DNA from: Meghimatium bilineatum
Taxonomy: Eukaryota > Mollusca > Gastropoda > Stylommatophora > Philomycidae
NCBI GenBank assembly: GCA_034231615.1
Contig: CM067309.1
Span: 30,025,860 to 30,089,859 of the forward strand
DNA length: 64,000 nucleotides
Reading direction: 5' to 3'
The notes under the pieces were generated by a model, which was not told the DNA's origin, searched no databases, and worked only from the letters and a program-made list of their open reading frames with translations. Below are positions 1 through 11,447 of this stretch, one piece after another. Each line of letters starts with the position of its first letter. Within the stretch, counting starts at the first letter, position 1. The translations under genes were made by a program, and so were the position numbers.

Positions 1-232
1 TGATTGGTATGCGGGTTGTTATGCTGATTTATATACGGGTTGTTATGCTGATTGGTATGCGGGTTGTTATGCTGATTGGTATGCGGGTTGTTATGCTGAT
101 TGGTATGCGGGTTGTTATGCTGATTGGTATGGGGGTTGTTATGCTGATTGGTATGCGGGTTGTTATGCTGATTGGTATGGCGGTTGTTATGCTGATTGTT
201 ATGCTGGCTATGTTGATTGGTATGCTGGTTCA
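1..232 (+). repeat. 24-bp minisatellite, about 9 copies
   Basis: Tandem unit of 24 bp beginning TGATTGGTATGCGGGTTG, open at the left window edge and degenerating after about position 190. The open frame it gives (repeated VVMLIGMR) comes from a unit divisible by three and is not evidence of a gene. It abuts the RNase H fragment that follows and may have removed that fragment's N-terminal part. Confidence 0.9.
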
Positions 233-255
233 TATGATGATTTTCACATAATGCA

Positions 256-630
256 GTGAGGAATGGAGGTGCAGGTGTATATATAGAATATCCACAAAAG
301 CCTACAGATACAATCAGAACACCGACAGGGAAATTCTGCAATAATTATGATACAGAAATCCAGGCAATTAGTGTGGCAGCTAAAAAACTGCTGAACTCCA
401 ACTCTGACCTACAGCCTGTGGTATTCCTGACAGATGCAAGGTCAGTGCTTCAAGCTCTCCAGTCTGGAAAACTAACAGACTTGAAAAAACTACTTAGTGA
501 ATTGTCTTACCAGTATAGGGTAACCATGCGGTGGATACCCTCTCACTGTGGAATACCAGGAAATGAAAAAGCAGACCAACTGGCTAAGAAAGGTGCTGCC
601 GAAGACCAACCAGATAGGTACGCTGATTGA
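256..630 (+). pseudogene. LINE RNase H domain fragment
   Basis: Frame-open fragment of the RNase H domain found downstream of reverse transcriptase in some non-LTR retrotransposons; in an active element it removes RNA from the RNA:DNA hybrid. Visible blocks are NGGAGVYIEYP, the acidic residue in DTEIQAI, the third strand FLTDARSVLQAL, and the C-terminal WIPSHCGIPGNEKADQLAK carrying the conserved His and the last Asp. The first catalytic Asp (the DGS block) is missing because the 24-bp array starts where it should lie. The frame begins at a GTG, so no real start is implied. It is a non-functional 5' and 3' truncated copy. The downstream zinc-binding tail of this LINE type is seen at 51.2-51.5, 61.1-61.5 and 44.8-45.1 kb. 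Confidence 0.85.
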
Positions 631-631
631 C

Positions 632-888
632 ATGCTAATTTGTATTCTAACTGGTGTGATGAGAACTGTGTATGATGTCAAAAGTGAATGTAACAAATGG
701 TCTCACGATGATATTTCCGTAATGTCTATTGCAGGAAAGATATTTGTCTGATCCTTTTGAACCATCTTACATCTCATCTCAATAACGTATATCTCTATTA
801 CCAGAAAGAAAATGTGTTTTCAGAAAAAAACGTGGAACAACTGTTGTGGTCTATGCTAAAAACAACTTCAAGAACAATGTCAAGAACA
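632..888 (+). mobile_element. Weak LINE 3'-UTR-like stretch
   Basis: The segment near 680-705 (AAAGTGAATGTAACAAATGG) closely resembles the sequence just after the stop of the zinc-finger-ended LINE fragment at 60.2 kb (GTGGATGTAACAAATGG). It is probably an old LINE 3' untranslated piece. Nothing else recognisable is seen here. Confidence 0.4.
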
Positions 889-1373
889 ACAATGTGACCT
901 GTGCACGGCATTCATAGACCTAACAAAAACCTATGACACAGGAAATAGAGAGGGGATGTGGAAGATTATGGTAAACTATGGTTGCCCATAGAAATGTATC
1001 ACAATGATGCAGCAATTGCATGATGAAATGCAAGCTAGAGTTCAGGGTTATAGCTGCAAATTGTCCTGTCTCAAACAGGGATGTGTATATGCCCCTAGTA
1101 CAGAATAATGTTCTCTGTTATACTGGATCATGCATTTAAAAATCTCGACTAGGGAATATACATCAAATATTGCAAACTTGACGGAGAATTGTTTAACCTT
1201 TCGGCGGCTTCTAGCAACAACAATAAACAAGAATAAATCGCACACAATTATCGATCTCTTATTTGCCAATGGTTTACTCTAAATGCATACCCTGCAGCAG
1301 ATATACAAAATTATCATAGATAAATTCTCCAAAAAACATGTACCAACTTTGGACTTGCTACATACAGAGAAAA
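889..1373 (+). pseudogene. LINE reverse transcriptase core, decayed
   Basis: Heavily mutated RT palm region of a non-LTR retrotransposon, read across several frameshifts and stops. Blocks in order: CTAFIDLTKTYDT (motif A, with the first catalytic Asp), GMWKIMVNYGCP, LHDEMQARVQGY, KQGCVYAP (the motif B region, Q-G-C conserved), a GELFNL block, then DLLFANG where the family has FADD (motif C, catalytic Asp replaced by Asn). The block order matches the LINE lineage ending in LRW-GH-VRM and a C2H2 finger, other pieces of which lie at 30.5-31.1 and 60.0-60.2 kb. No start codon and no intact frame; non-functional. Confidence 0.8.
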
Positions 1374-1834
1374 TATAAATTATTTTCTAACCAGCACTTT
1401 ACAAAATCTGTCATGAACTATACATAAAGGGCAATGGGATAACACTGAAAGTTGTGAATAGCTTGGCAATACACTATCACAAAAAATTGACGAGATACCA
1501 TCAATTCAAGTAGCAAATACATGAAACATCTGATGTATATCTAAATGTGCCACTCAGAATAATGACACTTTAGCAATGTTTTCACTACAGGTGCCACTCC
1601 TCGTATCAAACTTTCAAGTTATTGCTTAAACGTTTACTCCTGTGAGGTTTCCTACCATGCCGTAGTATTTTTACATGTAACTATAAAAATGGACATTTTA
1701 GCGGCCTACTGACTGAACGAGCCTGTTAATCTGGGGCTGCTTTAGTGACTTGCCAGAGGTAAGGAGTTAATCCCCTGGTGTTAATCCAACAAAGTAATTT
1801 AATATCTGTCTATTGTGAATTATGTTCAACTTGA
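1374..1834. other. No recognised feature
   Basis: AT-rich sequence without a convincing coding frame, repeat or RNA gene. It may be old LINE sequence that has decayed beyond recognition. Confidence 0.4.
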
Positions 1835-1990
1835 GATTTTGTCATCCTGGTCCATGTGTCTCCATACTAAAAACATCTTGTTATACTGCTCTATGTTAAA
1901 CAATATCAAAAACATCTTGTCATCCTGGTCTATGTATATCCATACCAACATCTCGTCAATCATGTCTATGTCTGTTCACACTAACAAGAA
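1835..1990 (+). repeat. Diverged tandem repeat, about 3 copies
   Basis: Imperfect repeats built around CATCTTGTCATCCTGGTC and TCTATGT followed by CCATACTAA. Copies differ in length (roughly 40-60 bp), so the period is irregular. Confidence 0.5.
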
Positions 1991-2714
1991 AAGAAATCAC
2001 ATAATACACTTTTAAATCTGGTTTGTGAGTTCACGCCAACCCTTTTATTTGAAATATGAAAATAAATAGTACACTTTAATTCAATACATTTCACATTAGA
2101 CCCATATACTCTCAGGATCGCAGGTTTGTCACTCTGAAAACATCAACAGAAAAATCACACGATGCCTTTTACGACCTCAGTTCCATGTTTGCGTGTGGAA
2201 AATCCTGTCATTCTTGAATGTTATCAATTCATATTTTGTTATAAATTAATGCAATAAAGATTGGCTATGAAAGATCTAAGCCAAACCGAAAATCGACTCC
2301 TGACAACAGATGAAAGTTCAAGAACAGGTGAGAAGCTGACTACTCTCAATCACAGGATGTGGCTCAAAGACACAATAGCAAGCTGGCCACACCAAATGTT
2401 AGATGATGGCAGTGAAAACGTGGAGACAGCGATGGGCGACAAGGCAGGCAAATTATTTCCTGGGATATGACCAGAACTGAACATTGTGGAAGTGTCGATA
2501 CAATCACGCAGCTTCGCCTAGATACCACACTGACGAGCCAAGACTTAGCCTCTCGCCAACGGGTCGCTAGCCACAAAGGATGAAAAGAAGACAAAAATGA
2601 AATAACTAACAGGTGTGAGATTTCTAAAACGAGACACTATCAATTCACCAGCAGTGCATTTATATTATTGGATTTCATATATAGGAGATTTAGCTATCTC
2701 CGTCCCTGCATTCC
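1991..2714. other. No recognised feature
   Basis: Contains two short overlapping open frames on opposite strands (2261-2470 plus, 2364-2594 minus). Neither resembles a known family and neither has splice signals I would trust. Confidence 0.4.
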
Positions 2715-3027
2715 TGTTGATGTAGTGATTTTAGAAACATGTTTGATGTAGTGATTTTTAGAAACATGTTTAATGTAGTGATTTTTAAAAACATGTTTGA
2801 TGTAATGATTTTTTAAAACATGTTTGATGTAGTGATTTTTAGAAACATGTTTGATGTAGTGATTTTTAAAATATGTTTGATGTAGTGATTTGTAAAACAT
2901 GTTTGATGTAGTGATTTGTAAAACATGTTTGATGTAGTGACTTTTAAACACACATGTTTGATGTAGTGATTTGTAAAACATGTTTGATGTAGTGATTTTT
3001 AAACACATGTTTGATGTAGTGATGTTT
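2715..3027 (+). repeat. 27-bp minisatellite, about 11 copies
   Basis: Unit around GATGTAGTGATTTTTA followed by AAACATGTTT, with copies of 26-28 bp. The minus frame is open for 130 codons only because most copies are 27 bp. The array abuts a SINE fragment on its right. Confidence 0.9.
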
Positions 3028-3057
3028 TTCTTGATATTATTTACTTTTAATAGTTTG

Positions 3058-3136
3058 ACATTGTTTTTTGAGAGGTCCGAATGCACAATTGCATGTGGAG
3101 GGATTCAAACCCTGAACCTTTATCGTCACAAACGGC
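3058..3136 (-). mobile_element. SINE-B fragment (tRNA-derived), minus strand
   Basis: On the minus strand it reads as the tRNA-like head of the family seen at 14.0 and 52.5 kb. It has the GTTTGTGACG block, a B-box-like GGTTTGAATCCC, then CAATTGTGCATTCGGACC. The rest of the element is missing where the 27-bp array begins. Confidence 0.65.
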
Positions 3137-3204
3137 CCAATGTCAATATGTTGCAGGAAGGATCTGTAGAAAGGCATTGAAAAGTGTATGCTTTATTAAA
3201 AATC

Positions 3205-3370
3205 TCCACAGGAGGCGGATGTGTCGGGCCATTGACGCAAATAAAACGGCGACACAACGCATTTCTATTCTCTAGACTACATCCTGCTGGAAATCTAGTA
3301 GGACCATGGTCCTGCTAAAAGAGAAATTCAGCGATAGTTTGAGAATATACGCTGAAAAAGAAGAAGATTA
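3205..3370 (+). mobile_element. GAA-tailed SINE-like repeat
   Basis: Contains the block ACACAACGCATTTC, then GACTACATCCTGCTGG, then AGTTTGAGAA and a GAAAAAGAAGAAG tail. A close relative is at 49.93-50.11 kb. The central block is shared with the longer GAA-tailed family at 21.1, 31.4, 44.2 and 46.1 kb. No polymerase III boxes are evident. Confidence 0.65.
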
Positions 3371-3979
3371 AAAAACTATCGCAAGTGTCCCGATCTCCGG
3401 TTCCGGTAGACACTCAATAGAATGCAGAATCAAAGTCCGATTTAGATGTTGACTTTTCCCAGAAATGGTTACGTGGACTCGATAGCTTCAATGAAAATCA
3501 ATTTTCACATAGAAAGTGCAATGGTAATCGTATTATATGATGGAAAGCCATAAATCCTCATTTATAGCAATACACACATTGTACTGACGACACTTCTTTT
3601 TCTGTAGTTTCCTCTTCCATTAAGGAGGAAAGAAATTATACAAACAACAGTATGATTTCCGAAAGTATCCCGTCAGACTGTCAGAACCGCTTTAAAAAAG
3701 GTACTTAAATGTTTCTCGTTTACAAGAAAAATGACAAGAAACACGTTGAAAGCAAGAACATTGTCTCCTGTTGGGCGTTACACTAAGTTTGCAAGTGAAT
3801 TTTAGGTTTCACTGTAAAGCTAATCGTTACAGCTGTTAAAATAATCATTGTCACTGAATATCATATTTTGATGTCTTACTTTTTATCTTACGTCAAAAGG
3901 TCCCCATGGATGACAAAAAGATGCAGTCCAACGGACATTACACCTTTGTCCTTTGTGGCAGACTCCCTGGTAGCGTGGA
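3371..3979. other. No recognised feature
   Basis: Unique-looking AT-rich sequence with no long frame, tandem structure or recognisable element. Confidence 0.4.
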
Positions 3980-4505
3980 ATTGCATGTGTACAATCACTT
4001 CGGTTGGGTAGACTATCTAACAGAAGAATGATGAACTGGTTGGCACACCATGCGTACCATCACTTTGGGTGGGTAGACTATCTAACAGAAGAATGATGAA
4101 CTGGTTGGCACACCATGTGTACCATCACTTCGGTTGGGTAGATTATCTAACAGAAGTATGATAAACTGGTTGGCGCACCATGTGTACCATCACTTCGGTT
4201 GGGTAGATTATCTAACAGAAGAATGATGAACTGTTTGGCACACCATGTGTACCATCACTTCGGGTGGGTAGACTATCTAATAGAAGAATGATAAACTGCT
4301 TGGCACACCATGTGTACAACCACTTCGGTTGGGTAGACTATCTAACAGAAGAATGATGAACTGTTTGGCACACCATATGTACCATCACTTCGGTTGGGTA
4401 GACTATCTAACAGAAGAATGATGAACTGTTTGGCACACCATGTGTACCATCACTTCGGTTGGGTAGACTATCTAACAGAAGAATGATGAACTGCTTGACA
4501 CAGAA
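3980..4505 (+). repeat. 65-bp minisatellite, about 8 copies
   Basis: Unit of 65 bp containing ATCACTTCGGTTGGGTAG, CTATCTAACAGAAGAATGA and TTGGCACACCATGTG. Copies are highly similar, with scattered point changes, and the last copy is truncated. Confidence 0.92.
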
Positions 4506-4855
4506 GTACATGCTATGCTGATGCAAGACTTGATATTGGGGTAACTGCTACATGCTACTGCAATGTCTCCCTTAGGGACTAAACATGCATTCAGAACTTC
4601 TCACCCGACTAACACAAACGTGTGCGGCGAACATTATACAGGTTCGTGTGCCGTCTAGGCTACTCAATCTGAGGAGGAGCTGTGATTTGTAAATTAGGTA
4701 TGGGCTATTATGTGCTATATTTCTCAAATAAAATGCATTACTTCATCATGACTAACAATAGTAATGCTGAAAGAAGACGTCAATGGATAAGAATAGACTG
4801 CAGAATTGTAGAAAATAATCAACTTAGTGATTTGATATTGTTTTTAATTAGCTCG
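4506..4855. other. No recognised feature
   Basis: AT-rich spacer between two arrays. The short open frame beginning at 4682 runs into the following array and is not convincing. Confidence 0.4.
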
Positions 4856-5137
4856 ACCATGAACGTTTACTATGGACAAATGATGGATAGAGTCTGATAG
4901 GCTGACCATGCACGTTTGCAATGGACTAATGATGGAGTCTGAGAGGCTGACCATGCACGTTTCCTATGGACAAATGTTGGAATGAGGCTCATAGGCCGAC
5001 CATGCACGCCTGCTATAGAGAAACGATGGAATGAAGCTCATAGGCCGACCATGCACGTCTGCTATGGAGAAACGATGGAATGATACTCAAAGGCCGACCG
5101 TGCACGCCTGCTATTGGAGAAAGATGGAATGAGGCTG
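4856..5137 (+). repeat. 49-bp minisatellite, about 5-6 copies
   Basis: Unit with CTCATAGGCCGACCATGCACG and CTATGGAGAAACGATGGAATG. The first copies are the most diverged and the central ones are spaced 49 bp apart. Confidence 0.85.
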
Positions 5138-5661
5138 TTAAGTCAAACCTGTTTATTATACCTTGTGGATGAAAGTTTCAGGATGTTGCAAAAGAAACGT
5201 GAACATAACTTAACCAATTGAAACAGACGGATGAGGCTTTTTAAACATTAAAACAACCCGGAGGTGTGGGAACACTAGTACAGACTAACAGTCACACACA
5301 ACTCTGCGATAGATGAAAGATACAAATTTCAGTATTAAAAAAAAAACAACCTAACAATCGCATTAAATCTTCAAGTCATTGCCTTTTTATGTAATCGATT
5401 ATTCTAGTCCGTGGCAAAAACAACATTTCTTGATTATTTTCTACTGTTTGTCTTCAAACAGGCTGGCATTTGTCTGCAGTCAATACTCAATTAAAGAGGA
5501 AATCACACAACCACATGATGAAGCTTAAGTGTATTAGAATCGTTTGTCAAGGGTTGGCGAGAAAGTATACATCTCTGTATAATATTACAAGTATCCCCTT
5601 TATGATAGCATCGAGTGATTACTACCTGTCTATTTAATTTCCATTGGAAGAGTTTTCAACT
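5138..5661. other. No recognised feature
   Basis: AT-rich spacer. No repeat or coding evidence seen. Confidence 0.4.
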
Positions 5662-6142
5662 AGCATCTCAAACATAGCTTTGTATAAATGTTGCATTGTT
5701 GTGTCTCATTTGGCTAGCATCTCAAACATAGCTTTGTATAAATGTTGCATTGTTGTGTCTCATTTGGCTAGCATCTCAAACATAGCTTTGTATAAATGTT
5801 GCATTGTTGTGTCTCATTTGGCTAGCATCTCAAACATAGCTTTGTATAAATGTTGCATTGTTGTGTCTCATTTGGCTAGCATCTCAAACATAGCTTTGTA
5901 TAAATGTTGCATTGTTGTGTCTCATTTGGCTAGCATCTCAAACAGAGCTTTGTATAAATGTTGCATTGTTGTGTCTCATTTGGCTAGCATCTCAAACATA
6001 GCTTTGTATAAATGTTGCATTGTTGTGTCTCATTTGGCTAGCATCTCAAACATAGCTTTGTATAAATGTTGCATTGTTGTGTCCCATTTGGCTAGCATCT
6101 CAAACATAGCTTTGTATAAATGTTGCATTGTTGTGTCTGATC
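5662..6142 (+). repeat. 54-bp minisatellite, 9 near-identical copies
   Basis: Unit starts AGCATCTCAAACATAGCTTT. The nine copies are almost identical (one ACAGAGC variant, one CCCATTT variant), which points to recent amplification. The unit is 18 codons, giving a 177-codon open frame with a repeated Cys-Cys peptide. There is no promoter, splice or conservation evidence that it is translated. Confidence 0.95.
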
Positions 6143-6245
6143 AGAGAAATTTTGTTTCTGGTGGGTGGGTAATATAAATCCAATATGGTTTAGTAATAAA
6201 TTTGTTGTACATACAACAATTCTTCCAGTGATATATTCACCAATT

Positions 6246-6655
6246 AACTATTGGTACGGGATAGAAATACATAGATACACAGATACTGATAGGCTACATG
6301 ATAGAAATACATAGATACACAGTTAGATTCTGATAGGCTACATGATAGAAATACATAGATACACAGTTAGATTCTGATAGGCTACATGATAGAAATACAT
6401 AGATACACAGATACTGATAGGCTACAGGATAGAAATACATAGATACACACATACTGATAGGCTACATGATATAAATCCATAGATACACAGATACTGATAG
6501 GCTACATGATATAAATCCATAGATACACAGATACTGATAGGCTACAGGATAGAAATCCATAGATACACAGATAGATACTGATAGGCTACAGGATAGAAAT
6601 CCATAGATACACAGATAGATACTGATAGGCTACAAGATATGACTACATAGATATA
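6246..6655 (+). repeat. 40-46-bp minisatellite, about 9 copies
   Basis: Unit around GATAGGCTACATGATAGAAA followed by TACATAGATACACAG. Copy length alternates because the GATA-rich spacer is 4-6 bp longer in some copies. Confidence 0.88.
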
Positions 6656-6812
6656 CAAAAGGAAAATTAAACAAGGATAAAACTAAAACATACATTCTTT
6701 AGGAAAAGGGAGAATAAAACATGGATAGGACTCTAAAACGTTTATTCTTTAACAAAAGGAAAATAAACACGGATAGGACTCTAAAGCATACATTCTTTAG
6801 CAAGATTGGTTT
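6656..6812 (+). repeat. About 48-60-bp repeat, 2.6 copies
   Basis: Repeats containing GGATAGGACTCTAAAAC, ATTCTTTA and AAAAGGAAAATAAA. The first copy is longer and more diverged. Confidence 0.7.
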
Positions 6813-7197
6813 TTTTGGGGGGTATTTATTACATATAACTCTTATATGACGTTTTGGAATATATTCTTCATATTAACTGAAACCAAATGTGTGTTTGAAC
6901 AACTAAGCAGTACAGTGAATATCATGAATTTTAATCAAATGGTTAGTTAGAGATTTTTAAACAGGGGCACATATTGTGAAACGCACTTTAGTTCAAGAGG
7001 AGAATACATTAGTAACTTGTGATCACGAAAACACTTTACATGCAATGTATTCAACAAGATAAAGATATGAACTTCCGCAGTGTTTAACTGTGTCCTCGCC
7101 AGCATCTTATAAAAGTATCCTTATATATAAGCTCTTATCAAGACATCTATCCTTAAGAATAAGTATAAGGATACTCTAGCCCCCTATCATTAATAAT
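6813..7197. other. No recognised feature
   Basis: AT-rich spacer including a short TTTTTTGGGGGG run. No element or gene recognised. Confidence 0.4.
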
Positions 7198-8065
7198 GTG
7201 TTCTCATCTAACCATCATTACAGAGGGGTTCTCATCTAACCATCATTACAGAGGGGTTCTCATCTAATCATCATTACAGAAGGGTTCTTATCTAATCATC
7301 ATTACAGAGTGGTTCTCATCTAACCATCATTACAGAGGGGTTCTCATCTAACCATCATTACAGAGGGGTTCTCATCTAGCCATCATTACAGATTGGTTCT
7401 AATCTAGCCATCATTACAGAGGGGTTCTCATCTAACCATCATTACAGAGGGGTTCTCATCTAGCCATCATTACAGAGGGGTTCTCATCTAACCATCATTA
7501 CAGAGGTGTTCTCATCTAGCCATCATTGCAGAGGGGTTCTCATCTAACCATCATTACAGAGGGGTTCTCATCTAACCATCATTACAGAGGGGTTCTCATC
7601 TAGCCATCATTACAGAGGGGTTCTCATCTAACCATCATTACAGAGGGGTTCTCATCTAACCATCAATACAGAGGGGTTCTCATCTAATCATCATTACAGA
7701 GAGGTTCTCATCTAGCCATCATTACTGAGGGGTTCTCATCTAGCCATCATTACAGAGGGGTTCTCATCTAACCATCATTACAGAGGGGTTCTCATCTAAC
7801 CATCATTACAGAGGGGTTCTCATCTAGCCATCATTACAGAGGGATCTCATCTAACCATCATTACAGAGGGGTTCTCATCTAGCCATCATTACAGAGGGGT
7901 TCTCATCTAACCATCATTACAGAGGGGTTCTCATCTAACCATCATTACAGAGGGGTTCTCATCTAGCCATCATTACTGAGGGGTTCTCATCTAGCCATCA
8001 TTACTGAGGGGTTCTCATCTAGCCATCATTACTGAGGGGTTCTCATCTAGCCATCATTACAGAGG
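7198..8065 (+). repeat. 29-bp minisatellite, about 30 copies
   Basis: Unit GTTCTCATCTAACCATCATT followed by ACAGAGGGG. AACC and AGCC subtypes are interspersed. The array passes without a break into a related 32-bp array. Confidence 0.95.
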
Positions 8066-8385
8066 GGCTCTCATCTGGCCATCTATCATTACAGACTGGT
8101 TATCATCTGGCCATCTATCATTACAGACTGGTTATCATCTGGCCATCTACCCTTACAAATACATTCTCATCTGGCCATCTATCCTAACAGACGGGTTCTC
8201 ATCTGGCCATCTATCCTAACAGACGGGTTCTCATCTGGCCATCTATCCTTACAGACGGGTTCCCATCTGGCCATCTATCCTTACAGACGGGTTCTCATCT
8301 GGCCATCTATCCTTACAGACGGGTTCCCATCTGGCCATCTATCCTTACAGACGGGTTCTCATCTGGCCATCTATCCAGCGTAGAA
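8066..8385 (+). repeat. 32-bp minisatellite, about 10 copies, derived from the 29-bp array
   Basis: Unit TTCTCATCTGGCCATCTATC followed by CTTACAGACGGG. It keeps the TTCTCATCT and TTACAGA blocks of the preceding array but gains 3 bp (CTATC for CATC plus changes). Confidence 0.93.
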
Positions 8386-8687
8386 GATTGTCTACCATGT
8401 TGAATGCACGATACATCCACTTCAAACATACGCCTCAGTTTTGTATAGGCCACGGCCTGTGACCCACAAGGCCTTGATTTCAAGATAGTATTGATACGCT
8501 TGAGAGGAAGAAACAAATTCAGTGACCCCCGTCACTAGGTGCGGTCAAGTGCTTAATCATATTGGAGATGGGTTATAAACTCGTGGGCCCCGTGTGCACC
8601 TGGAACGCATCCAAATAATTAGTAACAGCTGTGGAAATTATAATAAATAATAATCGTTGTTATTTCTGGTTATTATAAATAGTTGTT
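8386..8687. other. No recognised feature
   Basis: Unique-looking spacer of mixed composition. No element recognised. Confidence 0.4.
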
Positions 8688-8984
8688 CGAAGTCAGTTGT
8701 TAGAAGTCAGTTGTTAGAAGTCAGTTGTTAGAAAGTAGTTGTTAGAGGTTAGTTGTTAGAAGTCAGTTGTTACAAGTTACCTGTTAGATGTCAGTTGTTA
8801 GATGTTAGAAGTCAGTTGTTAGAAGTCAGTTGTTATAAGTCAGTTGTTAGAAGTTAGTTGTTACAAGTTACCTGTTAGATGTCAGTTGTTAGATGTTATA
8901 AGTCAGTCGTTAGAGATCAGTTGTTAGAAGTCAGTTGTTAGAAGTCAGTTGTTAGAAGTTAGTTGTTAGAGGTCAGTTGTGAAA
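8688..8984 (+). repeat. 14-bp minisatellite, about 20 copies, with a longer repeat inside
   Basis: Core unit AGTCAGTTGTTAGA. A block with AGTTACCTGTTAGATGTC then TTAGATGTTA occurs twice about 100 bp apart, showing segmental duplication within the array. Confidence 0.92.
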
Positions 8985-10335
8985 GCCATTCACACCCCCG
9001 CAGATAAATCGGGGGAGGAATTTCAGCTCCCATAACGACTTTCTACAAAAAGGTCATCAAAAATCCAATGATAAATAATAGTACTACAATTATAAAATGA
9101 GGAAATAACCTTTTCAGTGTAGCCGTATGTATAATCATGTGCGTAATTAACACGCTCTCGAAATAAACAATAATACAACGTGTGTCCCTCGCCGGTGCTA
9201 CAATGTCTGTGCACAGTTGAGATATTTCTTATATAAGAAATAGCAATCACTGATGGCTGTTGTTAAAAGTTCAATAATGATGGTTTCAATAAATGAAAAA
9301 GAATAGCATAACAGAAAATGAAGAGAATAGAAGTGAATGTGGATACGCTGAAGTGATAACAGATAGACAATGTAACAGATGTGCACATAAAAACAAACAG
9401 CCGGTGTAGAAGGCAGAAACAAACTGTAGGAGGCAAAAATAGAGACGAGAAGTGCCTAACAGGTTTGATTATTGGTCCCCTTTTCATAGACAGGCCATCA
9501 TGGAGCTTGTATTAGAAGCGGCGCCAGCCGGGCTGTTGACGCATGAAAGGAATTTATACAAAATCATAAAATCGGATCGAAACGAACCTGCTTTAGTGGG
9601 GGCACCGCCAGCGGTTTATTGGAGTTCATTCAATACAAAAACTCTCATGATTAACATGACTAGAGCGTTGAACACTGAGCTATTCTCAGAGAAAACAGAC
9701 ATTTGACAGATTCGACGATGAACTGTGCGTTGGATTATGTGCGTCTCCACGTGCTGGAACGCTGTTATACCCGCTTGCTGATGCACATTGACAGCCAATG
9801 GTGCGAAGCCACACTTGGGCCCAGATTTATATTGCCATGTAAACAGTAAACGGGCTCTTAGATATACTTTTCTATCCTTGTACAACCACGCAAAGTTGAA
9901 CCCAAGTGTGAGCCCTTTATCTGGTTTCAATTATTTTTTTTTAAAACCTATTATTTTATTTGAAGACCGATTTCTTCAGAATAATCCCATGGCTATAAAA
10001 GGATCGAAATGGTGGAATATGATCACGTGATTAGGGCACACCTGTTATTGAAAATATAAATTACAAGACAGCAGGGGGTGACGGGTGGGCGTGTCTATGC
10101 ATAGGAAGGTATCAGATCAGATAGAAAGTGTATACTAAACTAAGAAAAAATCTGAGTGTACAGAAGACTGGAGTTAGAGGGATGCACATCATCATACGCC
10201 ACATTTCGTTATAAGGTGTACATCCTGCTCACCGGCAGGAGTTTGAAAAAAAAACCGCACAAGAAGTAACAGGAAATTGTTTGTAAAGAAAAACAGTATT
10301 TCTGCTAGAGATAGCGGAAGCTATTTCCTCGTGTC
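8985..10335. other. Mostly unassigned; small hairpin and short frames
   Basis: Open frames at 9452-9706 (plus, 84 codons) and 9616-9930 (minus, 104 codons) overlap on opposite strands and match no family I know. An imperfect inverted repeat pairs CACACTTGGGCCC (near 9811) with CCCAAGTGTGAGCCC (near 9900). A fragment near 10186-10245, with ACATCCTGCTCACC then GGCAGGAGTTTGA, resembles the GAA-tailed SINE family. Confidence 0.45.
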
Positions 10336-10712
10336 TCTAGTCACACATCAGCCATCTTGATATTTGTGAGGATTAACTCTAGTCAGATATCAACCATCTT
10401 GATATTTGTGAGGATTAACTCTAGTCACATATCAACCATCTTGATATTTGTGAGGATTAACTCTAGTCACATATCAACCATCTTGATATTTGTGAGGATT
10501 AACGCTAGTCACATATCAACCATCTTGATATTTGTGAGGATTAACTCTCGTCACACATCAGCCATCTTGAAATTTTTGAGGATTATCTCTAGTCACATAT
10601 CAGCCATCTTGATATTTGTGAGGATTAACTCTAGTCACACATCAGCCATCTTGAAATTTTTGAGGATTATCTCTAGTCACACATCAGCCATCTTGATATT
10701 TGTGAGGATTAT
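10336..10712 (+). repeat. 42-bp minisatellite, about 9 copies
   Basis: Unit around CTCTAGTCACATATCAACC, ATCTTGATATTTGTGAGG and ATTAA. A second subtype has ATCAGCCATCTTGAAATTTTTG. The unit is 14 codons, so the plus frame stays open; this is not evidence of translation. Confidence 0.93.
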
Positions 10713-10749
10713 CAGATTAAAGGAAGAATTGTGATCGCTAGTCGCATTT

Positions 10750-10976
10750 TAGTAGTGTCGTGTTAAATCATTCGTCCAATGACCAGAATACCTGGGTTTC
10801 GAATCCATTCGTTATTTGTGATTTTATAATATTATCCTTGTCGTTCGCCCATTCATCAGTAAATATGGTACCATGGCTCATGCTCAGGGACGGTCGAGGA
10901 ATGGCTCAATTGCTACTGAGCAAACACGGTAGACGACGCTGGTCAGCCAGTGTCTGGTCAACCACTGACTAGGCAA
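10750..10976 (+). mobile_element. Possible tRNA-derived SINE (family E)
   Basis: A tRNA-like head: GTCGTGTTAAATCATTCG followed by CTGGGTTTCGAATCC, a good B box. It is followed by a non-tRNA body with TACCATGGCTCATGCTCAGG. No second copy in this window confirms the ends. Confidence 0.45.
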
Positions 10977-11034
10977 TTGAATACTTATGGAAAACCATGT
11001 GCTTTTCATAACCTATATTATCTTTATCGTTAGT

Positions 11035-11185
11035 ATGATATATGCACATGGCAGCGAAATATGTGTTACAAAATATGGCGATCCAATGAAAGCTGATCTG
11101 TCCAGTAGAGACGGATATATGCACATTACAGCGGAATATGTTACAAAATATAGAAGGACATAGAAAGCTGATCTGTCTAGTTCAA
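11035..11185 (+). repeat. About 77-bp direct duplication
   Basis: Two diverged copies of a block running from ATATGCACAT through GTTACAAAATAT to GAAAGCTGATCTGTC and TAG. Confidence 0.75.
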
Positions 11186-11254
11186 TTCAAGAGACAGATT
11201 ACAAGCTACTTATATTGTTGGATATTACAATATACAAAAGTTACACAAGAAACA

Positions 11255-11447
11255 TCTGCTAATTATAAATGTGCACAATCTAGAGACATGTTGATTATAA
11301 ATGTGCACAATCCAGAGACATCTGTTGATTATAAATGTGCCCAATCTAAAGACATCTGATGATTATAAATGTGCACATTCTAAAGAGATCTGTTGACTAT
11401 AAATGTGCAGTCTAAAGACATCTGTTGATTACAAATGTGCACAATCT
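11255..11447 (+). repeat. 34-bp minisatellite, about 6 copies
   Basis: Unit around ACATCTGTTGATTATAAATG followed by TGCACAATCTAAAG, with small length changes in the last copies. Confidence 0.88.

Noticed and set aside
7198..8065. Possible CRISPR array (regular 29-bp repeats)
   Set aside because: The repeats are contiguous with no spacers, no cas genes are present and the sequence is eukaryotic.
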